A DNA stretch of 33,508 nt from positions 1 to 33,508 of the forward strand of contig MWDO01000031.1 of NCBI GenBank assembly GCA_002070605.1, in the 5' to 3' direction. Below are positions 15,838-25,243 of the stretch, one piece after another. The notes beneath the pieces were generated by a model, which was not told the origin of the DNA, searched no databases, and worked only from the letters and a program-made list of their open reading frames with translations. Made by a program: the position numbers and the translations under genes. Source of the stretch: Spirochaetes bacterium ADurb.Bin133. Lineage in GTDB: Bacteria > Spirochaetota > GWE2-31-10 > MWDO01. Each line of letters opens with the position of its first letter. Position 1 is the first letter of the stretch.

Positions 15838-17772
15838 ATGAAGAGGGTTTGTTTTGCGGTTGCCGTTCTGTTTTTATTGTCAACGATAAATTGCGTAACG
15901 GGAGCCGATAAAGATGTAAAAAAGTCCGTAAAGTCCGCTAAGGTAGAGTTGCCCGAATGGTTGTCGGGAGAGACTCCCAGATCTCCAGATTTTATTTACG
16001 CGGTAGGCTCGGCTGAAAAGTCAGGTCTAGCTATGGCTAGAGAGTCGGCCGTTTTAGCGGCGAGAGCCGAGCTTTCAAAAACTATTGAAGTAAAGGTTGA
16101 TTCTTTCGTAAAAGACTACGTAGAAAATTCTAAATCCAAAAACAGAAGTTCTATGATTGAATTTACTCAATCTTTTTCGAAACAAATATCTCAATCGGTT
16201 ATTATTGGATCGTTTATAAAGGACTCCTGGTTAGAGGAGACCAGATCGGCCGTTAAATATTACTGTCTTTTAGCTATAAAGTCTAAGGATCTTGAAAAAT
16301 CGATTGCCGAGACGAAGGACAAACTTGGAAAGAACTATCCTGAAATCGAGAAAGAACTCGACGGCTTAGTCAAGAATGTTAAAGAAAAACTTAAGATCGA
16401 AGAAGAAAAAATTAGAGAAGAAACTGAAGCGAAACATAGCGGGAACGTTTCCGCCGAAAAACAAGAGCCCGAAGTATCGACCGGCAAAGAGCCGGCGTGG
16501 ATTAAAAAATATCCGACCGATAAAAAATACTACGTCGGCATTGGAAACGGCTCTACTCTTCAGGGCGGGCAGGATCAGGCGATTAACTCCCTAGTTTCTC
16601 AAATAAAATTGAAAATAAAGTCTGAGTTAAACGATTACTTTAAGGAAGTCAACGGCGTTACCGAAGAAGAGGCGTCGCAAAGCATAAAGATTACCGTTAG
16701 GGAGAGTATAGAGGACGTCGAGATAGTAGACGTATGGTACAAAGAGGGGAGGGGGTATTGGGTTTACTGCAGATTAAATATAGAAGAGTATAAAAGAAAG
16801 CAGTTGGAAAAGATGGAGAACGCCAAGTTAAACGCGTTGGATTTTTTATCCAAATGCGACGCCGAGTCGGATCCCGCTTTAGCTTTTAAATTTGCTTTTA
16901 TGGGGTATTACAATCTGGCAAAGTACGTTACCAACGCTTTAAAAGCCGATTATAACGGTAAAAAGGTCATAGTCGTAAACGAATTAATCGGGCGTATGCA
17001 GAAAATTTTGAGTCAGACCGTAGTCTCTTCAAAGCAAGACGGTTACGAGATAGATAGAATTTCCGCGGAGCCGGTAAAGTCGTATTTTGAATTTAAAACT
17101 AACAATAAACCTTTGGCAAATATGCCCGTTCAATTTAAAACAAACGGTATAAAGGCCGATATGTCCGTAAGTTCGACGACGGACGGTATGGGGAAGGTTT
17201 TTTGCGTCGTTAACGGCGTCGTCGATAAGGTTAAGTCGTTTTCTTTATACGCCCAGCCGGATTTTACCGAATTTTTATCGGGGACTCTCGAATACGAGGA
17301 TGAGCAGGATTTTTATTTGAATAAGATAACTCAACTCGGTTTGCCCGTTAAAGAGGTTACTATTAGCGTGAAAAAGCCGGTATTTGGATTTGAATTGGTT
17401 CTTCTTGACGATATGAAAAAGGATACGAGGAATATATCAAAATTTGACGCTTTTGCTTCAAATATTAAAGCTACTCTTTCCGATAGCTTGGACGCCGATT
17501 TTACCGACGGTAAAGCGAAGTTTAGTTTCAAGATGATTTGTAGCGGAACTACGACTACGTCGGATTATTCGGGGCAGGTATTTACAAGATTGACCGTAAC
17601 CTTCAAAATATTGGATAACTCTACTAGTCGCGAGATATATTCAAAAGCTTCTCCGGAGGTCAAGGGGGGGAGCGTAACGGATATAAAATCGGTACAGAAA
17701 GCGATCGATAAATATCTCGAGGAGTATAACGAACAGATGATAGAGGAGTTATTAAATAGCGGCATTAATTAA
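15838..17772 (+). CDS. large lipoprotein with two LPP20-type domains
   Basis: The 644-residue lipoprotein begins MKRVCFAVAVLFLLSTINC. The box TINC has Asn at -1, a relaxed form seen in spirochaetes. The first LPP20-like domain (about 38-155) carries LPEWLSGETPRSPDFIYAVGSAEKSG. A charged coiled coil follows (about 155-205). A second LPP20-like domain (about 217-330) has EPAWIKKYPTDKKYYVGIGNG. The remainder is beta-rich and unassigned, ending with another conserved-looking domain (RLTVTFKILDNSTSREIY). ATG 15838 has GGAGG 8 bases upstream; the in-frame GTG at 15817 lies ahead of that site and is rejected. It is first in an operon with the next gene. LPP20 proteins are outer-membrane or periplasmic lipoproteins of unclear biochemical role. 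Confidence 0.85.
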   Translation: MKRVCFAVAVLFLLSTINCVTGADKDVKKSVKSAKVELPEWLSGETPRSPDFIYAVGSAEKSGLAMARESAVLAARAELSKTIEVKVDSFVKDYVENSKSKNRSSMIEFTQSFSKQISQSVIIGSFIKDSWLEETRSAVKYYCLLAIKSKDLEKSIAETKDKLGKNYPEIEKELDGLVKNVKEKLKIEEEKIREETEAKHSGNVSAEKQEPEVSTGKEPAWIKKYPTDKKYYVGIGNGSTLQGGQDQAINSLVSQIKLKIKSELNDYFKEVNGVTEEEASQSIKITVRESIEDVEIVDVWYKEGRGYWVYCRLNIEEYKRKQLEKMENAKLNALDFLSKCDAESDPALAFKFAFMGYYNLAKYVTNALKADYNGKKVIVVNELIGRMQKILSQTVVSSKQDGYEIDRISAEPVKSYFEFKTNNKPLANMPVQFKTNGIKADMSVSSTTDGMGKVFCVVNGVVDKVKSFSLYAQPDFTEFLSGTLEYEDEQDFYLNKITQLGLPVKEVTISVKKPVFGFELVLLDDMKKDTRNISKFDAFASNIKATLSDSLDADFTDGKAKFSFKMICSGTTTTSDYSGQVFTRLTVTFKILDNSTSREIYSKASPEVKGGSVTDIKSVQKAIDKYLEEYNEQMIEELLNSGIN

Positions 17773-17799
17773 AATAATTATAAAAAAAAGGAGTGAAAA

Positions 17800-18441
17800 A
17801 TGAAAAAAATTTTTGCAGTATCTACCTTTGCGGCATTTTTACTATCTGTTTTAGTTGCTTGCGGAGGCGGCGGAGAGACGACGGAGACGACGAACGCTCC
17901 GACCAGAAAAAAAAGAGCGGACGTTCCGGCATGGTTTTTGATGCCTCCTCAGACCGAGGATGCGATTTATTCAGTCGGATACGCCAAAAAACAGAATATG
18001 CAGTTGGCTTTAACGACTGCGGCAAACAGAGCTAGAGACGAGCTGTCAAGAGTTCTTGGCGTAAAAGTCGCTAATATGGTTAAAGATTTTATGGAAGAAG
18101 GAACCGTTGGTTCGGATAAGGAAAAGACCGGACAAACTATCGAATTTTCATCTTCGGTATCAAAATCTATAACTTCAAATTCTATGTCTTTAACTCAAAT
18201 ATCTCAGCAAGAACTCTACGAGTTGGATAACGGATATTTTGAAGGTTTTGTTCTTATTAAGCTCGCTATTACCGATATGTCGAGTAAGATCGACGAAGTT
18301 ATGAAGAATAACGCGGCGGCTTTTGCTAAATTAGCGGCTAACAAATCTTTTGACGAACTAAACGCAGAGTTGAAGGCTTTAAACGGAAAAGATCCTGCGT
18401 TAAAACCTGCCGAAGGCAATCCTGAAGAGATGGACGAATAA
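17800..18441 (+). CDS. LPP20-family lipoprotein
   Basis: The 213-residue lipoprotein (lipobox LVAC, Cys21, then a GGGGE linker) has one LPP20-type domain: VPAWFLMPPQTEDAIYSVGYAKKQNMQLALTTAANRARDELSR when read as consecutive blocks from residue 42. It is the single-domain counterpart of the N-terminal half of the preceding protein, including a matching S/T-rich FSSSVSKSITS segment. AAGGAGTG lies upstream of the ATG, and the gene starts 27 bp after the previous stop. A strong terminator follows, so these two genes form one transcript. Confidence 0.88.
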   Translation: MKKIFAVSTFAAFLLSVLVACGGGGETTETTNAPTRKKRADVPAWFLMPPQTEDAIYSVGYAKKQNMQLALTTAANRARDELSRVLGVKVANMVKDFMEEGTVGSDKEKTGQTIEFSSSVSKSITSNSMSLTQISQQELYELDNGYFEGFVLIKLAITDMSSKIDEVMKNNAAAFAKLAANKSFDELNAELKALNGKDPALKPAEGNPEEMDE

Positions 18442-18448
18442 GTTTTAA

Positions 18449-18480
18449 AAAAAATGGCTATCGGACGATAGCCATTTTTT
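18449..18480 (+). terminator. intrinsic terminator after the two LPP20 genes
   Basis: A 14-bp perfect stem (AAAAATGGCTATC pairing with GATAGCCATTTTT, plus one pair) has a 4-base GGAC loop and ends in T residues. Its symmetry means it could also terminate transcription on the other strand. Confidence 0.9.
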
Positions 18481-18506
18481 CAATTATTTGAGATACTAAG
18501 AACCTG

Positions 18507-19307
18507 ATGAAAAAGAATTACTTTGTTATTATCGTATTAATATTCTTAATTAACGGAGCTTACGCTCAGTTGATATTAAAGGGAAACTACGGTATAAACA
18601 ACGCCAGATTTTTTAATAGTCCGCCGGTAAACGGGGATTGTCTTTACTTCTCGTTTTTAAATCAGAGTTTTTCGGAGAACAAAGAGAAATATTATATAAT
18701 GAATTGCCTGAACGAAATAGCAAAATTTATTTCGTTAGAGATCGAATTTAGTTCGTACGATCAAACGTTCGGCTCATTTTTGTTGTCCGATAGAAAAATA
18801 GCCGCGACGGGCGACTCTGAGATTACTTTGGACGTAGTCGATTATGTGAAAATAGCCGGATCGGTAGGAACTAAACAGGGGGACGTAACGATAGTTAAAA
18901 TTCTTAAAAAGGATTTAGCCAAAGTTTGGGTAAAATATAATCCGTTTGAATTTCCCGAGTTTAATTTTTTTATCGACAGTAAAATTTTATCAAACGGAGT
19001 TCCGATATGGTTTCAAAACCCTCCTAACGCGGACGGTTATATTTTTGGAGTCGGGGTCTACCAAAACGATTCCAGACCGAGCCACCTTGTTCAAAAAGCG
19101 GATATAGAGGCGAGAACTAATATTATCAAGTCTATTAAATCGGAAGCTAATTCTGAATTAAGAGATTTGATCATAGATAATTTTGAAATGACCTCGTATT
19201 ACTCTAATCAAAAGAGTAAATCTTCTTTAGCCGGCTCTTATATCGTAAGAAGATATTTTGATGAAAATAAAAAAATAGCGTATAGTTTGGCGGTTTATAA
19301 ATATTAA
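18507..19307 (+). CDS. exported LPP20-like protein
   Basis: The 266-residue protein has a cleavable signal peptide (MKKNYFVIIVLIFLINGAYA before QLILKG). Its C-terminal half contains GVPIWFQNPPNADGYIFGVG, the same W-F-x-x-P-P...Y-x-x-G-x-G signature as its neighbours. EARTNIIKSIKSEANSELRD and a beta strand follow. The N-terminal half is diverged. It sits in line with the other LPP20-type genes but after a terminator, so it likely has its own weak promoter; none is clear in the short gap. It is probably periplasmic or outer-membrane associated. Confidence 0.7.
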   Translation: MKKNYFVIIVLIFLINGAYAQLILKGNYGINNARFFNSPPVNGDCLYFSFLNQSFSENKEKYYIMNCLNEIAKFISLEIEFSSYDQTFGSFLLSDRKIAATGDSEITLDVVDYVKIAGSVGTKQGDVTIVKILKKDLAKVWVKYNPFEFPEFNFFIDSKILSNGVPIWFQNPPNADGYIFGVGVYQNDSRPSHLVQKADIEARTNIIKSIKSEANSELRDLIIDNFEMTSYYSNQKSKSSLAGSYIVRRYFDENKKIAYSLAVYKY

Positions 19308-19373
19308 GCCGTTTAAAGAAGTTGCGCGACGGATTGAGTAAAATTAATTTTAAGGAAATTTTAGAGCGGTCGT

Positions 19374-19949
19374 ATGAAATTTATAAGCATAATTTTATTA
19401 ATTATTATAACTTTTTCTTCATGCCTTTTAGAAAAAGAGATAAAGATGGATAAAAATATCGCGCCCGAAGAGAGCCGATTAGATACCTCTTTTTTGATGA
19501 AAGAGAGCTTAGACGACCTATTTATTATCGAATCTTCAAACGAGATAGATAGTAAAGTCGCGATAGACACGGCGACGGCTAAAGGTCGTTACAGGATGTC
19601 CGAATATGTGAAAAAAAATATGGAGAGGATTTTGGCGGACTTTTTGATTAGCGCCGACGCCGATCCCTCTTCGGATCTGTTTGCTTTTGTCGTTAGGGGC
19701 GCGTCCGATAATCTTGCCGAAGTCGCTCTACACTCTTCGACGGTCGATCGGGTTTTCCAGGATAAAGAGACCGAGCCTCATACGTTTTTTACTGTTATCA
19801 AATTTGCTTTGAAAGATTTTGCAAAAGATATAGACGTTATGATGAATAAATATATTGAGAGTTATGTCAAAATGAATTCGACAAGACCGTTTGGGGATTT
19901 TAAGAAACAGATATTGAATTTGAAAAGTTCAGATTTTAAAGATAACTAA
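19374..19949 (+). CDS. small lipoprotein, distant relative of the LPP20 cluster
   Basis: The 191-residue protein has a lipoprotein signal (MKFISIILLIIITFSSC, Cys17). The mature part lacks the WF..P motif, but it keeps the A-T-A-K-G-R-Y-R-M-S-E-Y-V helix and the closing beta-strand/helix pattern (TFFTVIKFALKDFAKDIDVMM). Both match the end of the 213-residue LPP20 protein (FVLIKLAITDMSSKIDEVM). I infer common descent. It is followed after 17 bp by the CHASE2-cyclase gene and may be co-transcribed with it. Confidence 0.65.
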   Translation: MKFISIILLIIITFSSCLLEKEIKMDKNIAPEESRLDTSFLMKESLDDLFIIESSNEIDSKVAIDTATAKGRYRMSEYVKKNMERILADFLISADADPSSDLFAFVVRGASDNLAEVALHSSTVDRVFQDKETEPHTFFTVIKFALKDFAKDIDVMMNKYIESYVKMNSTRPFGDFKKQILNLKSSDFKDN

Positions 19950-19966
19950 ATTCACTGGATTTATTT

Positions 19967-22066
19967 ATGAAAGCAAGAAGGAAAAAAAATAGTAAATTAG
20001 TATTTTTTGTAATAATAATAATATCTTCGTTGGCGTTAACGTTTATATTATCTTTGACCGAGCCTTTTATCATTTTGAACAACAACATTTACGACATCTT
20101 TTTTAGAACGCGTAAAGCCGAGAGAGACAAAACCGCCAACGTCGCTATCGTCGATATTAACGACGTTAGTTTGAGAGCGATGCAGGAGAAACGCTCAATA
20201 CTGTGGCCTTGGTCGAGAAATTTGTACGCTTTGGTTGCCGATTATCTTGTCAAAATGGGCGCAAAAGCGGTTGTTTTTGATATTTTATTTTCAAGCCCCG
20301 ACATAGACAGGGCGGATAGTTTTGGAGAGGATAACGACTACGCGTTTGCGGACGTTATTAATAATTCGGGGAAAATAATATTATCCTACAACATTGATAA
20401 GTATATCGACTCGGAAGATAAACTTGACTTGCCGGAGATAAAAAACGCCGGCGATTTCAAATATGTAAGCGAGTATAAAGGGGTTATTCCCCCTTATTAT
20501 TTATTTACGGAAAATAATAAAAACTTGGGGTATGTTGAGATCGAGGCTGAGACCGACGGCGTTATCAGACAGTATATTCCTTTTGTAAAGATAAAAGGGG
20601 ATTATTGCCCGTCGTTGGCGGCGACGACATATTTGTTGACGACGAACAAAGATAGCGTTCCGTCAAATTTAGTATTAAATAGGAGAGGTAAGTTTGCCAT
20701 AAATTGGTACGGTCCGGGAGGATACGACCTAGACGATAAAGGGGAGCAGATCAACCAGACTATAGATTATTTTTCATTTAACTATGTTTTTGAGAATGCG
20801 TTAAACGCAAGGAGAGGATTGCAAACGACGATAACCCCCGAAACTTTTAAAGACAAAGTCGTTTTTATCGGCTCTAGCGCAAGAGGGCTGTTAGACCAGA
20901 AAAATACTCCTTTTACCGTGAAAGGGAAAGCGTATCCCGGAGTCGAGATACACGCGACGGCTTATCTAAATATGGCGCATGAAGACTGGATAAAAAAGGC
21001 AAATATTTTTCTTGAAATAACTATATTTCTACTGTTATTATCATTTTTAGTCTATTTTGGTCTAGAAACAAAGTCTTTTGTCAGATATTCGTTATATTTT
21101 ATGATAACGTTTGTCGTTGTAGTTATAGTTCAATACTTTTTGTTTTCTAAATTCAATATCGAATCAAGAATAGTATTTTTCTTTGTATTTACTCTTTTGA
21201 CGTTTTTATCTACGCTTTTGGTCAACTATATTTTAGTCGGAATGAGTAGAAATATCATTAAAAATGCGTTTGGAGCGTATCTTAGCCCCGATTTACTCAA
21301 AAAAGTATCCGAATCGGCTAAACCTCTTGAAACGTGGGGCGAGGAACTCGACGCTTCGGCTATGTTTATCGATATACAAGGATTTACAACTTTTTCGGAG
21401 AAAAACGCCCCAGAAAAGGTCGTCGAGGTATTAAACGAATATTTAAAAGCGTTTTGCGACATTATTATTAATAACAGAGGTCTTGTTAATAAATTTCTTG
21501 GAGACGGGCTTATGGCGCTTTTTGGGGCTCCGACCAGGTTTAGCGACCATTCGGATATGGCGGTTAAGTCCGCGTTTGAATGTTATAAAATAAATAAGGA
21601 GTTGTCTAGAGATTTTGGACTTAACGTTCGCATAGGAGTTAATTCCGGAAAGATGATTTTAGGGAATATCGGCGGCGGTAGAAGATTGGAATACACCGCT
21701 ATAGGAGATAACGTAAATCTGGCGAGCAGGTTGGAAGGGGCGAATAAATTTTTTGATACTAGAATAATGGTAGGCGAGAATACTTACAACGCGTTATCGG
21801 ATAAAACTACGCTCGATTATCTTGGAAAATTCAGCGTTAAGGGAAAAGATATACCGGTAGGATTCTATTTTTATTCGGACGGTTTGCCGGAGGATATACT
21901 GCAATTTAAAAATATCGTTAAATATTACGAAAATGAAAATGAAGCCGAATTTATCAGAGCTATGAAATATTTTGATAATAAGAATTTCGGACCGGCGGCA
22001 TATTACAAAAATTATTACGAAGAGAAAAAAACGCTTGGAAAGCCGATAAAACTTATGGAGAAATAA
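19967..22066 (+). CDS. CHASE2-domain class III adenylate cyclase
   Basis: The 699-residue membrane protein has one N-terminal transmembrane helix (about 10-30). An extracytoplasmic CHASE2 sensor follows (about 40-330, with VAIVDINDVSLRAMQ and GAKAVVFDILFSSPDID), then three membrane helices (about 345-425). The catalytic domain is cytoplasmic (about 455-645). The metal-binding aspartates are in FIDIQGFT (Asp469) and LGDGLMALFG (Asp512). Lys508 and Asp580 fit adenine specificity, and Asn583/Arg587 in NVNLASRLEG are the transition-state residues. It should make cAMP in response to a periplasmic or outer signal. It lies directly downstream of the LPP20-type lipoprotein genes, so an envelope-stress link is possible but unproven. 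Confidence 0.93.
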   Translation: MKARRKKNSKLVFFVIIIISSLALTFILSLTEPFIILNNNIYDIFFRTRKAERDKTANVAIVDINDVSLRAMQEKRSILWPWSRNLYALVADYLVKMGAKAVVFDILFSSPDIDRADSFGEDNDYAFADVINNSGKIILSYNIDKYIDSEDKLDLPEIKNAGDFKYVSEYKGVIPPYYLFTENNKNLGYVEIEAETDGVIRQYIPFVKIKGDYCPSLAATTYLLTTNKDSVPSNLVLNRRGKFAINWYGPGGYDLDDKGEQINQTIDYFSFNYVFENALNARRGLQTTITPETFKDKVVFIGSSARGLLDQKNTPFTVKGKAYPGVEIHATAYLNMAHEDWIKKANIFLEITIFLLLLSFLVYFGLETKSFVRYSLYFMITFVVVVIVQYFLFSKFNIESRIVFFFVFTLLTFLSTLLVNYILVGMSRNIIKNAFGAYLSPDLLKKVSESAKPLETWGEELDASAMFIDIQGFTTFSEKNAPEKVVEVLNEYLKAFCDIIINNRGLVNKFLGDGLMALFGAPTRFSDHSDMAVKSAFECYKINKELSRDFGLNVRIGVNSGKMILGNIGGGRRLEYTAIGDNVNLASRLEGANKFFDTRIMVGENTYNALSDKTTLDYLGKFSVKGKDIPVGFYFYSDGLPEDILQFKNIVKYYENENEAEFIRAMKYFDNKNFGPAAYYKNYYEEKKTLGKPIKLMEK

Positions 22067-22074
22067 CGCCGTAA

Positions 22075-22224
22075 TCCGTCAGTTTTTTTGGGGGAAGAAA
22101 ATGACACATATGATGTTGCGGAGAAAATTCGACGCATATGGGGATAAAAATTAAATTAACGCATATGTGTCATTTTAAAGGAACTGTCTCAAAAGTTGCT
22201 ATTCCCCCCCAAAATACCGACGGG
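22075..22224. repeat. CATATG-palindrome element, copy C
   Basis: The left arm CCGTCAGTTTTTTTGGGGG (22076-22094) and right arm CCCCCCCAAAATACCGACGG (22204-22223) are imperfect inverted repeats. CATATG cores lie at 22107, 22135 and 22162. The first two have their GTC half on the opposite strand (ATGACACATATG, TTCGACGCATATG); the third is nearly two-sided. It fills the gap between the convergent cyclase and PilZ genes and could form a large transcript hairpin. Confidence 0.85.
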
Positions 22225-22235
22225 ACGGATAACGG

Positions 22236-23075
22236 TTATACGACGGTTTTCATTTCCGCCTCAAGGTTGCTCTGTAGGTACTTAAATATATATGAAAATA
22301 TTTTGTCCTTAATGAAGCTCGACGCGCCTGGATCGAATAAAATGACGTAAGTTCGGTCGTATTCGTTTTTTCTTACGCCTAATATTTTCCCGGACACAGT
22401 TACTAAAGATCCTTTGAGTTTTAGTTGAATGTCCGGAAACGACGCGTTTACGGGCATATCAATATTTGAGTCAAATCTACACGCCATTCCGACCGAACTT
22501 ATATCAAGTATATCGCCCGTGAGCAGTTTGTCGTAAATTTTAACGTTAAATTTTGCGTTGACGTCGCTTTCGCATCTGGCTCTGACGTATTTTCTACGCC
22601 CCTTCGCCTCGTTTATAATAAGCGTCCTAAGAAGCAAATCTTTAGTCTCCTTAACGCCCGCTTTTAACTTGATATAACCGCAAGGCAACCCGATTTTTTG
22701 AATATATTTATTTTTAACGTTTTCATCTTCGTTATAGGATATTACTCCTATTTTAAACTTTTTTAAACTGGGGTCGTTGACCAAAGATTTAACATACTCT
22801 TCCCATTTAGGTTCCGGCATGACCGCGTCTATATTAATAAACAGAATTGAATTGGGATACTTCTTAAAAATTCCGACAGCTTTTAAGTGATCTTTCACGA
22901 AATAAACTTCATACTCTTCGCGTAAAATCTCGTTGATAAGATCTTCCTGTATAATACTGTGCGGATAAAGGAAAAACACTTTTTTACCTAAATCGTCCGG
23001 CGGACTAGGAACTTTAGCTTCCTGTCGAGCGTTCGGCGGGGGATCGGATATATTTTGAGTATCGCAATTATTCAT
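22236..23075 (-). CDS. PilZ domain protein with receiver-like N-terminus
   Basis: The 279-residue protein has a proline-rich start (about 1-28) and a receiver-like alpha/beta domain (about 30-150; VFFLYPHSIIQEDLINEILRE, ILFINID). The phosphoacceptor aspartate pattern is not canonical. A PilZ domain spans about 155-265, with RRKYVR (160-165) and DISSVG (191-196), the c-di-GMP-binding RxxxR and (D/N)xSxxG motifs. It is probably a cytoplasmic c-di-GMP effector that alters motility or envelope functions. GAGGCG lies 5 bases upstream of the ATG. It is transcribed convergently to the cyclase gene, with repeat element C between them. Confidence 0.87.
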   Translation of the reverse strand: MNNCDTQNISDPPPNARQEAKVPSPPDDLGKKVFFLYPHSIIQEDLINEILREEYEVYFVKDHLKAVGIFKKYPNSILFINIDAVMPEPKWEEYVKSLVNDPSLKKFKIGVISYNEDENVKNKYIQKIGLPCGYIKLKAGVKETKDLLLRTLIINEAKGRRKYVRARCESDVNAKFNVKIYDKLLTGDILDISSVGMACRFDSNIDMPVNASFPDIQLKLKGSLVTVSGKILGVRKNEYDRTYVILFDPGASSFIKDKIFSYIFKYLQSNLEAEMKTVV

Positions 23076-23293
23076 AAAAGCGCCTCGTTGTTAAGCGGTA
23101 ATCTCAATAATTATTAATGCCATAGTAATAATAAATTTAAAAAAAATCAACCTAATTTTTCAATAAAGTTTTAAAGAAATATATAAATTTAACTAAAACG
23201 ATAATAATTGTAAAATATCAAAATAATATAATAATATTAAAAAAAATATGTAAAAAAATTGCGGCGTAAATAATATTATGATATAAGCTTCGC

Positions 23294-23590
23294 ATGAAAA
23301 AAATTATCCGAAATATCTTTGCAGTGATTTTTTTGTTTATCGGTTTTCTAGGCGGGTTTATACCTATTTTACAGGGATGGGTATTTGTCTTAATCGGCTT
23401 TATTTTACTGGATTTTAGTAAAAAAGAACTCCTTGAAGCTAAAATATTATCTATTATCGGCAAAACTAAGATCGGGAGGAAATTAGCCGACCTATGGGCG
23501 AGGGTTAAAGATAAAAATCGCGACGCAATAAAATACGGGGGGGATAAATTTTCGGATATTTACAAAAAAATTGATAAAAATGTGGAATAG
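23294..23590 (+). CDS. small membrane protein, PGPGW-like
   Basis: The 98-residue protein has two close hydrophobic segments (about 5-25 and 27-43). They are joined by GGFIPILQGWVFVLIGFILL, which resembles the PGPGW transmembrane family with the PGPG turn replaced by ILQG. A positively charged, amphipathic C-terminal half (about 45-98) is cytoplasmic by the positive-inside rule. The function of the family is unknown. It ends 9 bp before the aspartate kinase start, so the two genes are probably an operon. Confidence 0.65.
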   Translation: MKKIIRNIFAVIFLFIGFLGGFIPILQGWVFVLIGFILLDFSKKELLEAKILSIIGKTKIGRKLADLWARVKDKNRDAIKYGGDKFSDIYKKIDKNVE

Positions 23591-23599
23591 GAGTTTACA

Positions 23600-25018
23600 A
23601 TGAGTTATATAGTTGCAAAATTTGGCGGTTGGGCTAATTCAACTGCTGATAGAGTTAAGAGATCGGCGGATCTGTTTGAAAAAAATCCCGATAGAAGGAT
23701 TAAAATTAATTCGGCAATAGGCAAAGTGGAAGGGCTTCCAAAGGTTACCGATTTACTTATCGAAGGCGCTGAAAAAGCGCTTAAAGACGGGGCGTTCCCT
23801 CAAGATATTTACGATAAGATAAAACTTAATCACTATTCTGTTTTTGAACCTCTGGGTATTGGTAGGGATAAAATCGACGAAGTAATGACTATTTTGAAAA
23901 GTTATATCGAAAGAAAAGAGGAACTCTCTAAAGATAACTATAGGGCTTTAGTCGTTGGATCAGGCGAAGAGCTGTTTACTCGATTGGACTATATTTATAT
24001 GAAAGAGATCAGAAATATGAACGTAAGATACGTCGATCCCAGAGAAATCGGGCATTTTTTGGAAGGCAATCCGCTTGACGGCAAAATATTGGAAGAGACT
24101 TACGATAATCTTTCAAAATTAAGGCGCTACGAGGAGATAATTCTTTATCCGGGGTTTTTTGCCGTCGATAAAAAGGGAAGACCGATGTTGTATAGCAGGG
24201 GCGGAACCGATAAGACTGCGGCCGACGTTTCGGCGGCAGTAGGCGCGGATATGTATGAAAATTGGAAAGACGTGGACGGAGTCTATTCGGCGGATCCAAG
24301 GATTGTTCAAAACCCCGAGTTGATGAATGAAGTTACTTATAAAGAGATAAGGGAATTGTCGTATATAAGCTTCAACGTGCTGCATCAAGAGGCGATGATA
24401 CCGGTAATGAGAGCTAACATTCCAATTTGCTTAAAGAATTTGATGAAACCGGAAAGTTCTGGCACGACCATTATTAATAAAAGAGAAATTTTAAATAACA
24501 GACCGGTCGTAGGTATAGCCCATATAGAGGATATGTTTTTTGTAAATATTGAAAAACTTTTGATGAACGAAGAGATAGGTTTTGCGGATAAGTTAACGGC
24601 AATCTTCAAAGAGCATAATATAAATATAGAGCAGATAACTACCGGTATCGATAGCATGTGCGTCGTCGTTTCCAGCAAACAGTTTCGCGAAAAAACGGTT
24701 TATACCGGAGTAGCCGAGGGGCTGAGAAAAAAAATAGATATAGACGAGTTTTCTCAATACGCTCAAAACAAGCTACATTCGGACGTTTTTAAAATAAGGA
24801 AAGATAAAGCTCTTATCTGCGTCGTCGGCGAAGGGATGAGGCGTAGCGTCGGCACGTTATCCAGAATTGCGGGAGTTTTATCGAAAAACGATATAAATAT
24901 TGAGATTATAGATCAAGGACCGAGCGAAAGAAACGTAATAATCGGAGTCGATTGTTCAAAAGATAAAGACGCCGCAAAAAAAGCGGTAAATTTTATATAT
25001 CAAGAGTTTTTTAATTAA
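23600..25018 (+). CDS. lysC: aspartate kinase
   Basis: The 472-residue protein begins MSYIVAKFGGWANS; KFGG is the conserved kinase motif, with W-A in place of the usual T-S. SRGGTDKTAADVSAAVGAD and WKDVDGVYSADPRIV are the aspartokinase catalytic blocks. Two ACT domains follow (about 315-380 and 395-470; MCVVVSS..., LICVVGEGM), usual for feedback control by lysine or threonine. It phosphorylates aspartate at the head of lysine, threonine and methionine synthesis. AGGAG sits 6 bases upstream of the ATG. The stop codon falls inside AATTAAAAACATTTGTTTCA, a sequence shared with the interior of repeat elements A and B, so its last codons may derive from or adjoin an element insertion. Confidence 0.93.
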   Translation: MSYIVAKFGGWANSTADRVKRSADLFEKNPDRRIKINSAIGKVEGLPKVTDLLIEGAEKALKDGAFPQDIYDKIKLNHYSVFEPLGIGRDKIDEVMTILKSYIERKEELSKDNYRALVVGSGEELFTRLDYIYMKEIRNMNVRYVDPREIGHFLEGNPLDGKILEETYDNLSKLRRYEEIILYPGFFAVDKKGRPMLYSRGGTDKTAADVSAAVGADMYENWKDVDGVYSADPRIVQNPELMNEVTYKEIRELSYISFNVLHQEAMIPVMRANIPICLKNLMKPESSGTTIINKREILNNRPVVGIAHIEDMFFVNIEKLLMNEEIGFADKLTAIFKEHNINIEQITTGIDSMCVVVSSKQFREKTVYTGVAEGLRKKIDIDEFSQYAQNKLHSDVFKIRKDKALICVVGEGMRRSVGTLSRIAGVLSKNDINIEIIDQGPSERNVIIGVDCSKDKDAAKKAVNFIYQEFFN

Positions 25019-25230
25019 AAACATTTGTTTCATATGCGTCGATTTTTTTTGACGCATATGTTGCAATTTCTCATCGGGGAACGGCGCGCCGCATATGCGT
25101 TAATTTCTATCCACCATATGTGTCAATTTATTTTGGCTCGACTCGATTTTCCTCTTCTCATATGCGTCGAATTCCCTCCTTGATACCATATGTGTCAAAT
25201 TTCCCTGCCTTAAAAGACCGACGGGGCGCA
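25013..25230. repeat. CATATG-palindrome element, copy D
   Basis: Six CATATG cores start at 25031, 25055, 25092, 25115, 25159 and 25187, in both orientations. A GC-rich block TCATCGGGGAACGGCGCGCC lies before the third. The right arm AAAAGACCGACGGGGCGC is at 25213-25230. There is no left arm. The left border AATTAAAAACATTTGTTTCA overlaps the lysC stop codon. Confidence 0.88.
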
Positions 25231-25243
25231 TATTAATAAAAAA

